From Actinoallomurus sp963850195 (lineage in GTDB: Bacteria > Actinomycetota > Actinomycetes > Streptosporangiales > Streptosporangiaceae), in contig CAWKKD010000004.1 of the NCBI GenBank assembly GCA_963850195.1, forward strand, positions 248,001 through 312,000: a DNA stretch of 64,000 nt. The letters are read 5' to 3'. Every line of letters begins with the position of its first letter. Positions within the stretch are counted from its first letter, which is position 1. Under the pieces are notes generated by a model, which made no database searches, was not told the DNA's origin, and worked only from the letters and a program-made list of their open reading frames with translations. The translations under genes and the position numbers were made by a program. Positions 9,023 to 16,901 of this stretch are shown piece after piece.

Positions 9023-9805
9023 TCAGGCCGCCGCGCTGCCCTCGAGAAGCACGCGAGCGACCAGTTCCGGATCGTCGGCCATCGGCACATGGCCGCAGCC
9101 GTGCAGCCACACGAACCGCGCGTTCGGCAGCGCCTGCTGCGCCCGTACGGCCTGGCTCGAACGCAGCAGCCGGTCGTTGGTGCCCCAGGCGATCGTCGCG
9201 GGGACCTCCTGGACCTTGCCGGTGAACCTGATTCCGCGTCCGGCCCGCAGCGTCGGGCTGAAGCCCACCGCACCGCGCAGCGCCGCCGCGTCCTCCAGCA
9301 GCGTGTCGACGCTCATCAGGTCCGGTCGGCCGTAGATCATCCCGAACATCATGGCGCGGCGCCGCGGCGACCTCGCCAGCCAGCGCATGGTCGCCTTGGG
9401 GAGGCCGGCGCCGAGCCGTGAGGCGCGCAGCGCCGTCGCGGCGTACCGCAGCTCGCCCGGCGTGAAGAACCCGGCCGGCGACAGCGCCGTCACCGAGCGC
9501 GCGAGGCCGCGGTCGGCGGCCTCCAGCGCGAACAGCCCGCCGAGGGAGTTGCCCGCGACGTGCGGGCGTTCGACGCCGAGCTTGTCGAGGAACTCGCCGA
9601 GCACCGTGACGACCGTGTGCAGGTCATAGGTCATGCCGTCGGGCAGGGGAGGGGACGCGCCGAACCCGGGCAGGTCGACGGCGATCACGTCACGCTCGGC
9701 CGCGAGGCGGTCGATGACCGGCTCCCAGGCCTGCCAGCGATGGCCGATGCCGTGCATGAGGAGCAGGGGAGGTCCCTCGCCCCGGCGTTCGAAGACGATG
9801 TCCAC
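9023..9805 (-). CDS. Alpha/beta-fold hydrolase
   Basis: A 260-residue alpha/beta hydrolase. The oxyanion-hole HG motif (LLMHGIGH) is near residue 18. The nucleophile elbow GNSLGG puts the serine at residue 87, and the catalytic histidine lies in GCGHVPM near the C-terminus. An acid residue (WGTND) precedes it at the usual spacing, so the triad looks complete. The sequence resembles general esterase and epoxide-hydrolase-like proteins and the substrate is unknown. It has no obvious partner gene. Confidence 0.9.
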   Translation of the reverse strand: MDIVFERRGEGPPLLLMHGIGHRWQAWEPVIDRLAAERDVIAVDLPGFGASPPLPDGMTYDLHTVVTVLGEFLDKLGVERPHVAGNSLGGLFALEAADRGLARSVTALSPAGFFTPGELRYAATALRASRLGAGLPKATMRWLARSPRRRAMMFGMIYGRPDLMSVDTLLEDAAALRGAVGFSPTLRAGRGIRFTGKVQEVPATIAWGTNDRLLRSSQAVRAQQALPNARFVWLHGCGHVPMADDPELVARVLLEGSAAA

Positions 9806-10103
9806 GCGCCGAGGGTAAATGACAAGTTACCCGCCGGTCACCGTGACGCCGATCACGTGCACGCCCGCCGCGTCACCCGGCGACCAGCGCGATCATGCCG
9901 CGAAAACGGCTCGTCCCGGCCGCCCGTGCGCTCGCTCGAGCCGTACCCGCACCTCGAAGCGGTGCCCCTGGCCGCGCCGACCGACCAGATCACTATCACC
10001 ACTCAGCACCAGCCGTCCGACTGCGCGAGATCCGGATGCGACAGGAGCTGGACCACGTGATGACCGGCCGACGCCGTCGGCACGCGGATCCCCGCCGCGC
10101 GGC
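9806..10103. other. Intergenic region, possibly degraded coding DNA
   Basis: Nearly 300 bp without a recognisable gene. A plus-strand frame ending at 10107 has a coding-like stretch (REIRMRQELDHVM) that could be the tail of a lost gene. I could not assign a family. Confidence 0.35.
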
Positions 10104-12461
10104 CTAGGGCTCGAGCTCGGCGGAGACTCCGGCGAGATCTTCGGCGGTCAGCGTCATCGTGCCCTCGCTCTGGAAGACCTGGGTCTCGCCGGCCTGGCCG
10201 AGGTGGTGGCTGCACGCGCGGTCGAGGTAGGCCTCCACCAGGCGGGCGTTGGTGAGGCGGCCGCGGCCGCGCAGGGCACCCAGGTCACGGCGGGCCACCT
10301 CCCAGGCGTCCTCGGTGAGGTTGAGGTGGCGTTCGGTGGCCAGGAGTGCGGCCAGGTCGGCGCGGACCTCGGCCTCGGACAGGTCCGGCAGGCGGATGGC
10401 GCGGAAGTCGGTGACCAGCTCGGGGCTGGCCTCGGTCAGGTCGTGCAGGCGTTCGGGCGCGCAGGTGGCCGCCACGGTCGTGCCGCTGACGCCCTCGACG
10501 CGCGCGCGGTAGAGCGCGGAGGCGTACGCGGCACCGCGGTCATCGTCGAGGATGAGCGTGTCCAGGCCCTCGATCAGCAGCGTGTGCCCGCTGTGCTCGT
10601 CGAGACGTTCGCGCAGCTCACGCGGGTCGAGGTAGGCGAGGTCGTCGGCTTCGACGGTGCGGACGTCGCCGCTGGTCTGGCCGGCCTCGGCGAGCGTACG
10701 GGCGATCATGCGGGTGAGGCGGCGCTGCCCGCACGAGACGCCGCCGACGAGCAGGACGGCGGGGGCGGAGGCGCTGGAGACCTCCTGGCCGCGCAGGCTC
10801 TGCACCCACTTGCCGCGGCGGCGCAGCTCGGTCAGCAGGCGTTCGACGTCGTCGTCGCCGGGCAGGAACGCGATCCCGTGCGCCTCGACGGTACGCGGCG
10901 CCGGCCCGGTGCCGGCGGCCACCGGCGTCGGCGGTACGGGCGAGGGCTCGGATACGGCGGTCGGCGGCGACACGGAGGCCGCGACGCCCGGCCACGCGGT
11001 CGTCCCGGCGGGCTCCGACGGCTCGGGGTCTTCGGCGGGCCAGGCGGTGGTGGCCGGCTGCGGCGCGGCGTCGGCCTGCCGCTGCTCGGCGAGGTGGGCG
11101 CGCGCGGCCTCGATGATCTCCCACGGCGTGAGGTTGCTGCCGGGGTCGGGATCGGGTCCGGCGGCGATGGTGTTCATCAGCGCCGCCGGGACCGTGAAGC
11201 CGGGCCGGGGCGGCGGCATGCCGGCGAGCCGGCACCAGGCCAGGTCCGTGGCGTAGGCGGCGGCCAGCAGGCTGCGCAGGATCTGCGGGTCGGCGCCGGA
11301 GACCTCGTCGGGCAGGGTGCCATCGACGGGCCACAGCCGCCGGAGCGGCTGGTCGGGCTGGGCGAAGCCCTGGAGCGTACGTGCGCCGTCGGGGTCGAGC
11401 CAGGGCATCACGGCGACGACGGAGCCGGGTGAGCCGTCGAGGTCGGCGGCCAGCAGCGCGAGCGCGACGCGGCGTGCCTCGGTCGGGCCGGCGGCCGAGG
11501 CGGGCAGGGCTGCGGCGGCAGCGGCCAGGTCGTAGCAGGCCAGCCGGAAGTGGTCACCGGGGGCGGTTTCGCGCAGCATCGCGATCTGCAGCTGGGGCGG
11601 GCAGCGGCGCAGCCACTCCTGTACGACCGCGGCGTCGCCGAACCGTACGCCGCCGTGGTCGCTCTGGATCATCTGCATGGTCGCGGCGGTCATCGCGGAC
11701 AGGGCGTCGGCGCGCGGCCGGAACGCCGGGTCGTTGCGCAGCGCCTCGGCGGTCTCCCACAGGACGCGGACGATGTGCGCGGCGCCCATCGGGTCGCCGG
11801 ACCGCAGGCGTTCGGTGTAGGCGCCGACGATGAGGGGCAGCTCGGGCTGCAGGAACCAGCGCGGCCCGCTGTCGCCGCCGACGAGGTGCCGGGCGAACAG
11901 GCCGATGATGGGGTGGTCGGTGTCGGCGACCGGGGCGCCCGCGCACCACAGCACGGCGAAGAAGCAGGCCGCGACCGCACTGGGCGTGCCGGGCAGGAAC
12001 TGCGGGTCCTGGATGGGGAACGGCGGGGCGGCAGCGGCGGCGCCGATGGCCTGCTGGAGACGTCCGACCAGCGCCGGGGGCGGCGGTGCGCCGAACAGCC
12101 CGTCGGCGGCGAGGGCGCCGGGCGTCAGGTCGGGCCCGGTGGGCAGGACCGAGGGGGGTACGGGCGGGCGCCCCGCGCCGGGTGGCGCGGGCATCACCGA
12201 GTGCCGTGCCATGGGGTCGAACGGCGGCGGGCACAGGTGCCAGGTGCCGTCGAGGCCGCAGCGGTACCAGCGGCCCCAGACTCCGAACAGCCACCACTCG
12301 CCGGCGCCGGCCAGCATCCGCGACGTGATCGCCTCGGCCCGCTGCGGCGGGACGGCGCCCATCCACCACGGCGAGGAGGTCATGGCGCGGACGTCCGCCT
12401 CGATCGCCGCGAACGGGTCGTTCGGTGGTGCGCCGGGTGCCTGCCAGATCATCTTGCGCAT
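10104..12461 (-). CDS. Large protein with degenerate AAA+ (CbxX/EccA-like) C-terminal module
   Basis: A protein of about 785 residues. The N-terminal third is globular, with a Trp-rich patch near residues 30-65. A Pro/Ala/Thr-rich linker (about residues 450-530) separates it from a C-terminal region shaped like the AAA+ domain of CbxX/EccA proteins. The nucleotide motifs are damaged. The P-loop position reads LLVGGVSCGQRR (about residues 570-581), without the GKT. The Walker B position reads LLIEGLDTL instead of an IDE-type motif. It may be a non-hydrolysing scaffold. The start is uncertain among ATGs at 12494, 12461 and 12452. The gene diverges from the DMT exporter across a 12-bp palindrome. 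Confidence 0.75.
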   Translation of the reverse strand: MRKMIWQAPGAPPNDPFAAIEADVRAMTSSPWWMGAVPPQRAEAITSRMLAGAGEWWLFGVWGRWYRCGLDGTWHLCPPPFDPMARHSVMPAPPGAGRPPVPPSVLPTGPDLTPGALAADGLFGAPPPPALVGRLQQAIGAAAAAPPFPIQDPQFLPGTPSAVAACFFAVLWCAGAPVADTDHPIIGLFARHLVGGDSGPRWFLQPELPLIVGAYTERLRSGDPMGAAHIVRVLWETAEALRNDPAFRPRADALSAMTAATMQMIQSDHGGVRFGDAAVVQEWLRRCPPQLQIAMLRETAPGDHFRLACYDLAAAAAALPASAAGPTEARRVALALLAADLDGSPGSVVAVMPWLDPDGARTLQGFAQPDQPLRRLWPVDGTLPDEVSGADPQILRSLLAAAYATDLAWCRLAGMPPPRPGFTVPAALMNTIAAGPDPDPGSNLTPWEIIEAARAHLAEQRQADAAPQPATTAWPAEDPEPSEPAGTTAWPGVAASVSPPTAVSEPSPVPPTPVAAGTGPAPRTVEAHGIAFLPGDDDVERLLTELRRRGKWVQSLRGQEVSSASAPAVLLVGGVSCGQRRLTRMIARTLAEAGQTSGDVRTVEADDLAYLDPRELRERLDEHSGHTLLIEGLDTLILDDDRGAAYASALYRARVEGVSGTTVAATCAPERLHDLTEASPELVTDFRAIRLPDLSEAEVRADLAALLATERHLNLTEDAWEVARRDLGALRGRGRLTNARLVEAYLDRACSHHLGQAGETQVFQSEGTMTLTAEDLAGVSAELEP

Positions 12462-12495
12462 CGTAGTGCGTCGGAGGGCCTCCCCATGACCCATG

Positions 12496-12524
12496 TAATG
12501 AGCATAAGGTGGTTATGCTCATTA
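12496..12524. promoter_or_regulatory. 12-bp perfect palindrome between divergent genes
   Basis: TAATGAGCATAA and TTATGCTCATTA form a perfect inverted repeat around a 5-bp spacer (GGTGG). It sits 34 bp from the AAA-like start and 18 bp from the exporter start. By symmetry each arm contains TATGCT on one strand, a plausible -10 box. It is a strong candidate operator for a dimeric regulator acting on both genes. The regulator is not encoded next to it. Confidence 0.75.
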
Positions 12525-12542
12525 GCGGAAAAGGGGGCATGG

Positions 12543-13520
12543 TTGGACGCGGCACGTGTGAAGGCCTGGGGGCTGACCTTCGGTATCGGCTCATCGATCG
12601 CCTTCGGGACCTCGGGTCCGTTCGGCAAGGCGCTCATCAACGCCGGCTACTCACCGCTGGAGGCGTCATGGACACGCGTCGCGGGCGCCACGGTGGTCCT
12701 CGTACCGCTGGTCCTGGTACTGCGCGGGCGCGCTCCCGGCCGCGCCGCGCGACGGCACTGGCCGCTCCTTCTCCTGTACGGGGTGATGGGCGTCGCGGGC
12801 TGCCAGTCCTTCTACTTCATCGCCGCGGCGCGGCTGCCCGTCGGCATCGCCATCCTGCTGGAGTTCACCGGCCCGGTGCTGGTCGTGGCCTGGACGCGAT
12901 TCGTACGGCGGGCGGCCGTGCCGCGTACGGCGGCGCTCGGCGTCGTCATCGCGCTGGCCGGCCTGTCCTGCGTCGTGGAGGTCTGGTCGGGCCTGACCCT
13001 GGACCCGCTCGGCCTGCTCGCTGGCCTGGGCGCCGCCGCCTGCCAGGCCGCCTACTTCCTCGTGGTCGACCACGTCGGTGACGAGGTCGACCCGCTCGTC
13101 ATGACCGCGACCGGCTCGGCGATCGCGGCCGTGGTGCTGGCGTTCGTCGCGCCGCCGTGGAACATCCCGTGGTCGGTGCTGGGGCGCGGCGTCGGGTTCG
13201 GCGGCCGGACCGCGCCCGGCTGGACGCTCGTGGTGTGGCTGGTCCTGGTCAGCACGGCCGTCGCCTACCTGACCGGGGTCGCCGCGGTGCACCGGCTGTC
13301 GGCGCCGGTCGCGGGTGCCGTCGCGTACGTCGAGGCGGTCGCGGCGGCGCTGTTCGCGTGGCTGATCCTCGGCGAGCACCTCACCCCGATCCAGCTGACC
13401 GGCGGCGCGATCGTGCTGGCCGGCGCGTTCGTGGCGCAGCGTTCGGTCGCGCCCGGCGAGCCGGTGATGAGTGAGGTGCCCGTCATGGAGCCCGCCGGAG
13501 TCAGGCGTTCGCGCGGATGA
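12543..13520 (+). CDS. EamA/RhaT-type drug/metabolite exporter
   Basis: A 325-residue membrane protein with about ten hydrophobic helices in two EamA repeats (roughly residues 10-140 and 160-300). It is typical of DMT-superfamily exporters of amino acids, metabolites or drugs. Conserved features include FGTSGPFGKALI early and AYVEAVAAALFAWLILGE in the last repeat. The TTG at 12543 is preferred because GGGGG ends six bases upstream; a GTG at 12558 is the alternative. The 12-bp palindrome overlaps its promoter region. The 3' end overlaps the convergent ABC permease gene by 20 bp. Substrate unknown. Confidence 0.9.
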   Translation: MDAARVKAWGLTFGIGSSIAFGTSGPFGKALINAGYSPLEASWTRVAGATVVLVPLVLVLRGRAPGRAARRHWPLLLLYGVMGVAGCQSFYFIAAARLPVGIAILLEFTGPVLVVAWTRFVRRAAVPRTAALGVVIALAGLSCVVEVWSGLTLDPLGLLAGLGAAACQAAYFLVVDHVGDEVDPLVMTATGSAIAAVVLAFVAPPWNIPWSVLGRGVGFGGRTAPGWTLVVWLVLVSTAVAYLTGVAAVHRLSAPVAGAVAYVEAVAAALFAWLILGEHLTPIQLTGGAIVLAGAFVAQRSVAPGEPVMSEVPVMEPAGVRRSRG

Positions 13521-14238
13521 ACGTACGGGTGGCGACGACCACCGCCACCACCACGAACACCAGCGACACCGCCGTGCCGACGAGCAGCCCGCGCGAGGCG
13601 TAGTCACCGGCGAAGGCCGCGCGCAGCGCCTCGACGACGTACCGGAACGGCGTCAGGCGTGAGGTGAGGTCGAGCCAGCGCGGCGCCGTCGCCATCGGCA
13701 GCAGCGACCCCGACAGCAGCAGCAACGGCACGATGATGGTGCCGGTCATCGGCGCGAACAGCTCCTGCCGTTTGATCACGAGCGCGAACGCGTACGACAG
13801 GGCGGCGAGCCCGACCGCCAGCGGCACGATCAGCGCGAGGCCGATGGCCAGCCCGGCGAACGGCACGCGCAGCCCGAACGCGAACCCGGCGACGACCAAC
13901 ACCACCGCCTGCATGAAGAGCACCACGGTGTTGGTCAGCACGCGGCCCAGCAGCAGCGCGAGGCGGCTGGCCGGGGTGACCCGCAGGCGTTCGAGGACGC
14001 CGAACCGCGCGTCGAAGACGATGCCGAACCCGGCCATGCCCGCGCTCATCAGCGACAGCTGCATCAGCGTGCCCGGCACGAACACCCGCCAGGCGTCGCG
14101 GCCGACGTAGCCGGCCAGCAGCGGCCCGAACAGCGTGAGGTACAGGATCGGCTGGAGCATGCCGAAGGCCATGCCGATCCGGTTGCCCAGCGCGAACCGC
14201 AGCTGGTGGCGGAAGATCAGCCAGGTATCAAGCAGCAT
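13501..14238 (-). CDS. ABC-2 type exporter permease (DrrB-like)
   Basis: A 245-residue membrane permease with six predicted helices and the ABC-2 organisation seen in DrrB: an N-terminal cytoplasmic start (LIFRHQLRFAL), then LERLRVTPASRLALLLGR, and a C-terminal LTPFRYVVEALR. It pairs with the upstream ATPase, whose 3' end overlaps this gene by 11 bp, so the two are translationally coupled. Related systems export anthracyclines and other hydrophobic compounds. The divergent TetR gene and its operator suggest drug-inducible control. Confidence 0.93.
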   Translation of the reverse strand: MLLDTWLIFRHQLRFALGNRIGMAFGMLQPILYLTLFGPLLAGYVGRDAWRVFVPGTLMQLSLMSAGMAGFGIVFDARFGVLERLRVTPASRLALLLGRVLTNTVVLFMQAVVLVVAGFAFGLRVPFAGLAIGLALIVPLAVGLAALSYAFALVIKRQELFAPMTGTIIVPLLLLSGSLLPMATAPRWLDLTSRLTPFRYVVEALRAAFAGDYASRGLLVGTAVSLVFVVVAVVVATRTFIRANA

Positions 14239-15160
14239 GGGTGGCCGCCTCCCGTCCGGTCAGTGACAGGAACACCTCGTCCAGCGTCGGCGGGGTGACC
14301 CGGATCGAGCGCGGCTCGACGCCGGCGGCGTCCAGGGCGCGGGTCAGCTCGATCACGATGCGGTCGCCGTGGTCGACGGTCAGCCGCAGGCCGTGACCCT
14401 CGGCGCGCGCCTCCCGCACGGCGGGCAGGCCCGCGAGGGCCTCGCGCGCGGCGCTCGCGTCGCCGTCGACCTCGACGGTGACGACGGCGCTGGACAGGCG
14501 GCGTTTCAGGTCGTCCGGGGTGCCCTCGTCGATGATGCGGCCCTGGTCGAGGATGAGGATCCGGTCGCACAGCGCGTCGGCCTCGTCCAGGTAGTGCGTG
14601 GACAGGAAGACGGTCGTGCCGTGGACGTCGCGCAGCAGCCGTACGTGGTCCCACAGGTGGCTGCGGCTCTGCGGGTCCAGGCCGGTGGTCGGCTCGTCGA
14701 GGAAGACGAGCGCGGGCGCGTGCACGAGGCCGAGGGCGATGTCGAGGCGGCGCTTCTGCCCGCCGGACAGCGACCCGATCACGCGGTCGGGGATGTCGAA
14801 GGACTCCATCAGCGCGCGCGTGCGGGCGTGCGGGTCGGTGACGCGGTGCAGCCGCGCCTGCAGCATGAGCTCCTGCGTGACGGTGCAGGTCGGGTTGGTG
14901 CAGCCGCCCTGGGCGACGTAGCCGATGCGGCGGCGTACGCCCGCCGGATCGGCGATCAGGTCGCGGCCGGCGACGGTCGCCGTGCCGGCGGTCGGACGCA
15001 GCAGCGTGGTGAGCATCCGGAGGGTCGTGGTCTTGCCCGCGCCGTTGGGCCCGAGAAACCCGACGATCTCCCCGGCACCGACGCTGAGGTCGACACCGCG
15101 GACGGCCTCCGTCTCGGCGAAGGACTTGGCGAGGCCGCGCGCCTCGATGACGTGATTCAT
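14228..15160 (-). CDS. ABC exporter ATP-binding protein (DrrA-like)
   Basis: A 310-residue ATPase. Walker A is GPNGAGKT near residue 38, the signature is LSGGQKRR near residue 134, and Walker B ends in LVFLDEPTTGLDP, followed by the switch histidine in LSTHYLDEAD. The C-terminal extension of about 90 residues (to RVTPPTLDEVFLSLTG) is the DrrA-type regulatory tail. It would energise the permease encoded immediately downstream. Its promoter lies in the 71-bp gap shared with the TetR gene. The exported compound is unknown. Confidence 0.95.
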   Translation of the reverse strand: MNHVIEARGLAKSFAETEAVRGVDLSVGAGEIVGFLGPNGAGKTTTLRMLTTLLRPTAGTATVAGRDLIADPAGVRRRIGYVAQGGCTNPTCTVTQELMLQARLHRVTDPHARTRALMESFDIPDRVIGSLSGGQKRRLDIALGLVHAPALVFLDEPTTGLDPQSRSHLWDHVRLLRDVHGTTVFLSTHYLDEADALCDRILILDQGRIIDEGTPDDLKRRLSSAVVTVEVDGDASAAREALAGLPAVREARAEGHGLRLTVDHGDRIVIELTRALDAAGVEPRSIRVTPPTLDEVFLSLTGREAATHAA

Positions 15161-15181
15161 GCCGCCACCGTAGAGTAATTT

Positions 15182-15213
15182 TTGGTGTCACTGCAAATTT
15201 TAAGTGACTCCAA
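15182..15213. promoter_or_regulatory. TetR-type operator between the exporter and its regulator
   Basis: Two inverted half-sites, TTGGnGTCACT and AGTGACnCCAA, are separated by 10 bp (GCAAATTTTA). Each half-site matches the reverse complement of the other except at one central position. It lies in an unusually AT-rich patch, 22 bp from the ATPase start and 19 bp from the TetR start. That position would let one dimer pair repress both genes. Confidence 0.75.
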
Positions 15214-15231
15214 GATTGGTAGCATGTCCGT

Positions 15232-15879
15232 GTGTCAGAGGAGCTCAGCCTGCGCGAGCGAAAGAAGCGCGAGACCCGGCAGCGCATCGCCGACGTCGCC
15301 ATGGGGCTGTTCATGCTGCGCGGGTTCGAGAAGGTCACGGTCGCCGAGGTCGCCCAGGCCGCGGACGTGTCGGTCAACACGGTCTTCAACTACTACCGGA
15401 CCAAGGAAGACCTGTTCTTCGACCGGCAGGACGCCGCCGTCGAGAGCCTGGGCCGGGTCGTGGCCGCACGGCGCCCCGGTGAGTCGGCGACCGCCGCGCT
15501 GCGCCGCGACTTCCACGAGGCCCTGGACGAGCAGGACTGGCGGTACGGCCTCACCGCCGGCGCCGCTGAGTTCTACCAGATGGTCATCGCCAGCCAGGCG
15601 CTGATCGCCCGCATGCGCCACATGGGCGAGCTGCGCGAGGAGTACCTCGCCGGGATCCTGGCCGACGAGACCGACGCCGACCCCGACGACCCGACCCCGC
15701 GGATGGTCGCCGCGCAGCTCGTCGCCGTGATCAAGGTGGCGTCGGGGGAGTACCTCCGGCGACGTACCGCGGGCGAGAGCGTGGAGACGGTCCTGCCGTA
15801 CGTGCGGGCCGCCGCGGACCGGGCGTTCGACCTGGTCGAGTCCGGCGCCGGCGACTACGCGGTCAGGAGACCGTCCTGA
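15232..15879 (+). CDS. TetR-family repressor of the adjacent ABC exporter
   Basis: A 215-residue TetR regulator. The N-terminal helix-turn-helix (about residues 10-55) is well conserved, with VTVAEVAQAADVSVNTVFNY and YYRTKEDLF following. The rest is the variable ligand-binding domain. The GTG at 15232 is the first start in frame after the intergenic region. It is divergent from the DrrAB-like genes across an operator-like palindrome, so it most likely represses both and is released by an exporter substrate. That link is inferred from position. Confidence 0.93.
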   Translation: MSEELSLRERKKRETRQRIADVAMGLFMLRGFEKVTVAEVAQAADVSVNTVFNYYRTKEDLFFDRQDAAVESLGRVVAARRPGESATAALRRDFHEALDEQDWRYGLTAGAAEFYQMVIASQALIARMRHMGELREEYLAGILADETDADPDDPTPRMVAAQLVAVIKVASGEYLRRRTAGESVETVLPYVRAAADRAFDLVESGAGDYAVRRPS

Positions 15880-16011
15880 GCGGGCCGCGGTAGGGCAGCG
15901 GCCGGCTGTAGACGAGGTTGGTGGTCGTGCTGCCGACCGGCCACAGCCGGCCTGGAAGGCGCTCGCGACCGTCGTCGCCAATCTGGATCCCTCCACCCGA
16001 TCGGAGCAGCA

Positions 16012-16437
16012 GTGACACCCGACGACGAACGATTCCTGCGCAGGGCCCTCGAGCTGGCCGCCTCGGCGCGAGCCGGCGGAGAGGCACCCTTCGGCTCGCT
16101 GCTCGTGGGCGCGGACGGCGCCGTACTCGCCGAAGACCACAACACCGTGCTCGGCGACCGCGACATCTCCGCCCACCCGGAGCTGAAGCTCGCCGTCTGG
16201 GCGGCACGCGAGCTCGACGCCGAGACCGCGGCCGCCACCACCATGTACACGAGCTGCCAGCCCTGCGGCATGTGCGCGGGCGCCATCGAACGCTCCGGCC
16301 TGGGCCGCGTCGTGTTCGCGCTGTCCAACGAGCAGCTCGCCGAGCTCAAGCCGGGCGGCGGCTGGCCCCACGTCCCCGCCGACGGCCCCGCCCTGCACGA
16401 TGAGGCTCGTGTTCCGGTCGAGGGCTACTACCGCTGA
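16012..16437 (+). CDS. Nucleoside/CMP-type deaminase
   Basis: A 141-residue zinc-dependent cytidine-deaminase-fold enzyme. The zinc and proton-shuttle motif reads HPE at residues 55-57 (commonly HAE), followed by SCQPCGMC (P-C-x2-C) near residues 80-87. That pattern fits tRNA-adenosine, guanine or nucleoside deaminases of the free-base and nucleoside group. Short length and sequence suggest a free nucleoside or base substrate, and the nearby NCS1 nucleobase permease is consistent with base salvage. The GTG at 16012 follows CGGAGCAGCA. It is not part of an obvious operon. Confidence 0.88.
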   Translation: MTPDDERFLRRALELAASARAGGEAPFGSLLVGADGAVLAEDHNTVLGDRDISAHPELKLAVWAARELDAETAAATTMYTSCQPCGMCAGAIERSGLGRVVFALSNEQLAELKPGGGWPHVPADGPALHDEARVPVEGYYR

Positions 16438-16439
16438 CC

Positions 16440-16728
16440 CGCCGTCCAGGATCGTCCTCTCGAGGACGGCGGGACGCAACAGCACTTCGCCCAGGTCGAG
16501 CGGCCGGCCGTCCAGCCGTACGTGGGGCGTGCCGATGAAGCCCGGCTACCGCTCCGCCGCGTCGGTGGCCCGCTGCAACGGCGCCGGCCGGGAGCCTCCC
16601 GAGACGCACCGGTCGAAGTCCGGGCCGCCGACGCCCAACCGGCGAGCCCATCCGCTCAGGTCCGCGTTCGAGAACCCGGGCGAACCCTCCTCCGGCTGCC
16701 GGGCGTACAGCGTGTCGTGGAGGGAGAC
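16440..16728 (-). pseudogene. Remnant of a DsbA-like thioredoxin-fold protein
   Basis: Read on the minus strand from 16728 down, the frame encodes a recognisable C-terminal half of a DsbA/thioredoxin-like oxidoreductase. Successive pieces are LHDTLYARQPEEGSPGFS, then WARRLGVGGPDFDRCV, then after an in-frame TAG at 16546-16548, GFIGTPHVRLDGRPL. The N-terminal CxxC half is missing and a TGA precedes the first piece. The natural end runs into the antisense of the deaminase gene. Truncation plus an internal stop make it a clear pseudogene. Confidence 0.72.
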
Positions 16729-16825
16729 TCACTGGGCGGCCGGCACGCACGCGACGCGCGGCGCCGGTTTTCCTCGGTGAGCCTCTCGCGGGCCGACCGT
16801 CCCCGTACGGCATTGCTCATGCGAA

Positions 16826-16861
16826 TCATCCCCCGCTTGGCTTTCTACCAGCGGGGGATGA
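16826..16861 (-). terminator. Strong hairpin downstream of the NCS1 permease gene
   Basis: TCATCCCCCGC pairs perfectly with GCGGGGGATGA around a 14-base loop. It begins about 40 bp past the permease stop, in the right place to end that transcript. Confidence 0.65.
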
Positions 16862-16901
16862 CGCACGCGTTATCCGGGAAAACCCCGGCATTCCCCTCGG
16901 G

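Noticed and set aside
9819..11432. Long plus-strand open frame (over 530 codons)
   Set aside because: It is antisense to the AAA-like gene, low in complexity (Gly/Ala/Arg/Asp), has no ribosome site or domain, and is a typical high-GC shadow.
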